From the NCBI GenBank assembly GCA_964600365.1, contig CAZRJG010000003.1, positions 1 to 64,000 of the forward strand: a stretch of 64,000 nt of DNA, given 5' to 3'. Every line of letters starts with the position of its first letter. The stretch's first letter is position 1. This DNA comes from GCA-020352575 sp964600365. Its GTDB lineage: Bacteria; Actinomycetota; Acidimicrobiia; Spongiisociales; JAENVV01. Positions 63,943 to 64,000 of the stretch are shown here, piece by piece. The position numbers and the translations under genes were made by a program. The notes under the pieces were generated by a model that searched no databases, was not told the origin of the DNA, and was given only the letters and a program-made list of their open reading frames with translations.

Positions 63943-64000
63943 GGGATGAGGAGCACCTTCCCCGTCGTGGCGCGCCCCTCGAGCGCGCGGTGGGCATCGG
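63939..64000 (-). CDS. Quinone oxidoreductase-like protein, C-terminal end
   Basis: Only the last ~20 codons are in the window. The C-terminus reads DAHRALEGRATTGKVLLIP, the typical end of zeta-crystallin/NADPH:quinone oxidoreductase (MDR superfamily) proteins (A-H-x-x-L-E-x-R-x-x-x-G-K-x-V-L). The rest lies beyond base 64000. It is coupled to the downstream hypothetical gene. Confidence 0.7.
   Translation of the reverse strand, partial: DAHRALEGRATTGKVLLIP

Noticed and set aside
1..64000. CRISPR arrays, transposases, phage genes or rRNA operons
   Set aside because: No regular direct repeat-spacer array, no integrase or transposase motif, and no rRNA-like segment was seen on either strand.

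Overview
This 64 kb window is ordinary chromosomal sequence from a high-G+C actinobacterium. The best guess is an uncultured member of Actinomycetota, perhaps near Acidimicrobiia. Evidence: two F420-type (LLM class) oxidoreductases, many GTG starts, an actinobacterial 6C-like small RNA, short actinobacterial -10 elements (TANNCT/TANNGT) placed directly before start codons, and beta-oxidation and methylmalonyl-CoA genes. A run of 100 N bordered by identical 55-nt ends shows it is a scaffold from a draft or metagenome assembly. No phage, transposase, CRISPR array or rRNA was seen.

Layout. 1-2.4 kb: end of a GDP-mannose pyrophosphorylase gene, a dienoyl-CoA-isomerase-like crotonase, a nitroreductase and a small HAD phosphatase. 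2.4-6.3 kb: tightly overlapped dnaX-ybaB-recR operon ending in a glycosyltransferase that resembles tRNA-queuosine mannosyltransferase. 6.3-10.4 kb: fructokinase, class II FBPase, thiolase, a decayed lipoprotein gene, a tiny carboxylase-epsilon-like gene and methylmalonyl-CoA epimerase. 10.4-16.5 kb: murJ, a PHP phosphoesterase, lysC-asd, and three small genes including a low-molecular-weight tyrosine phosphatase. 16.6-21.8 kb: acyl-CoA dehydrogenase, a 6C-like RNA with its own promoter and terminator, a coiled-coil lytic transglycosylase, a YbaK-type deacylase, an AraC-MGMT fusion and another crotonase. 21.8-28.4 kb: a membrane-anchored molybdopterin oxidoreductase, a beta-propeller lipoprotein, and aldehyde and hydroxyisobutyrate-type dehydrogenases. 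28.4-37.8 kb: assembly gap, ychF, TetR regulator, prolyl oligopeptidase, a two-domain multicopper oxidase coupled to a cupredoxin/beta-helix lipoprotein, a PAF-acetylhydrolase-like protein and RraA. 37.9-44.5 kb: lipoprotein, thioesterase, glucose/sorbosone-type dehydrogenase, and thiBPQ under a TPP riboswitch. 44.5-55.4 kb: LLM oxidoreductase, glycogen phosphorylase, EamA exporter, small membrane and regulatory genes, a striking 22-residue-repeat protein, a RimK-RCK_C fusion coupled to an aspartoacylase-like hydrolase, and tRNA-Lys(UUU). 55.4-64 kb: a decayed SDR gene, serine hydrolase, CorA, an ECF sigma factor with its membrane partner, a DtxR/MntR regulator divergent from an endonuclease IV-primase/polymerase fusion, an LLM oxidoreductase, a hypothetical protein and the end of a quinone oxidoreductase.

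The most unusual items are the single-chain AP-endonuclease-like/LigD-polymerase-like protein at 60.0-61.8 kb, the eleven-fold 22-residue repeat protein at 52.2-53.0 kb with palindromes in its promoter region, the RimK-RCK_C/aspartoacylase pair, the copper/beta-helix pair, and a consistent leaderless-transcript pattern across 29 genes that was also used here to choose start codons.
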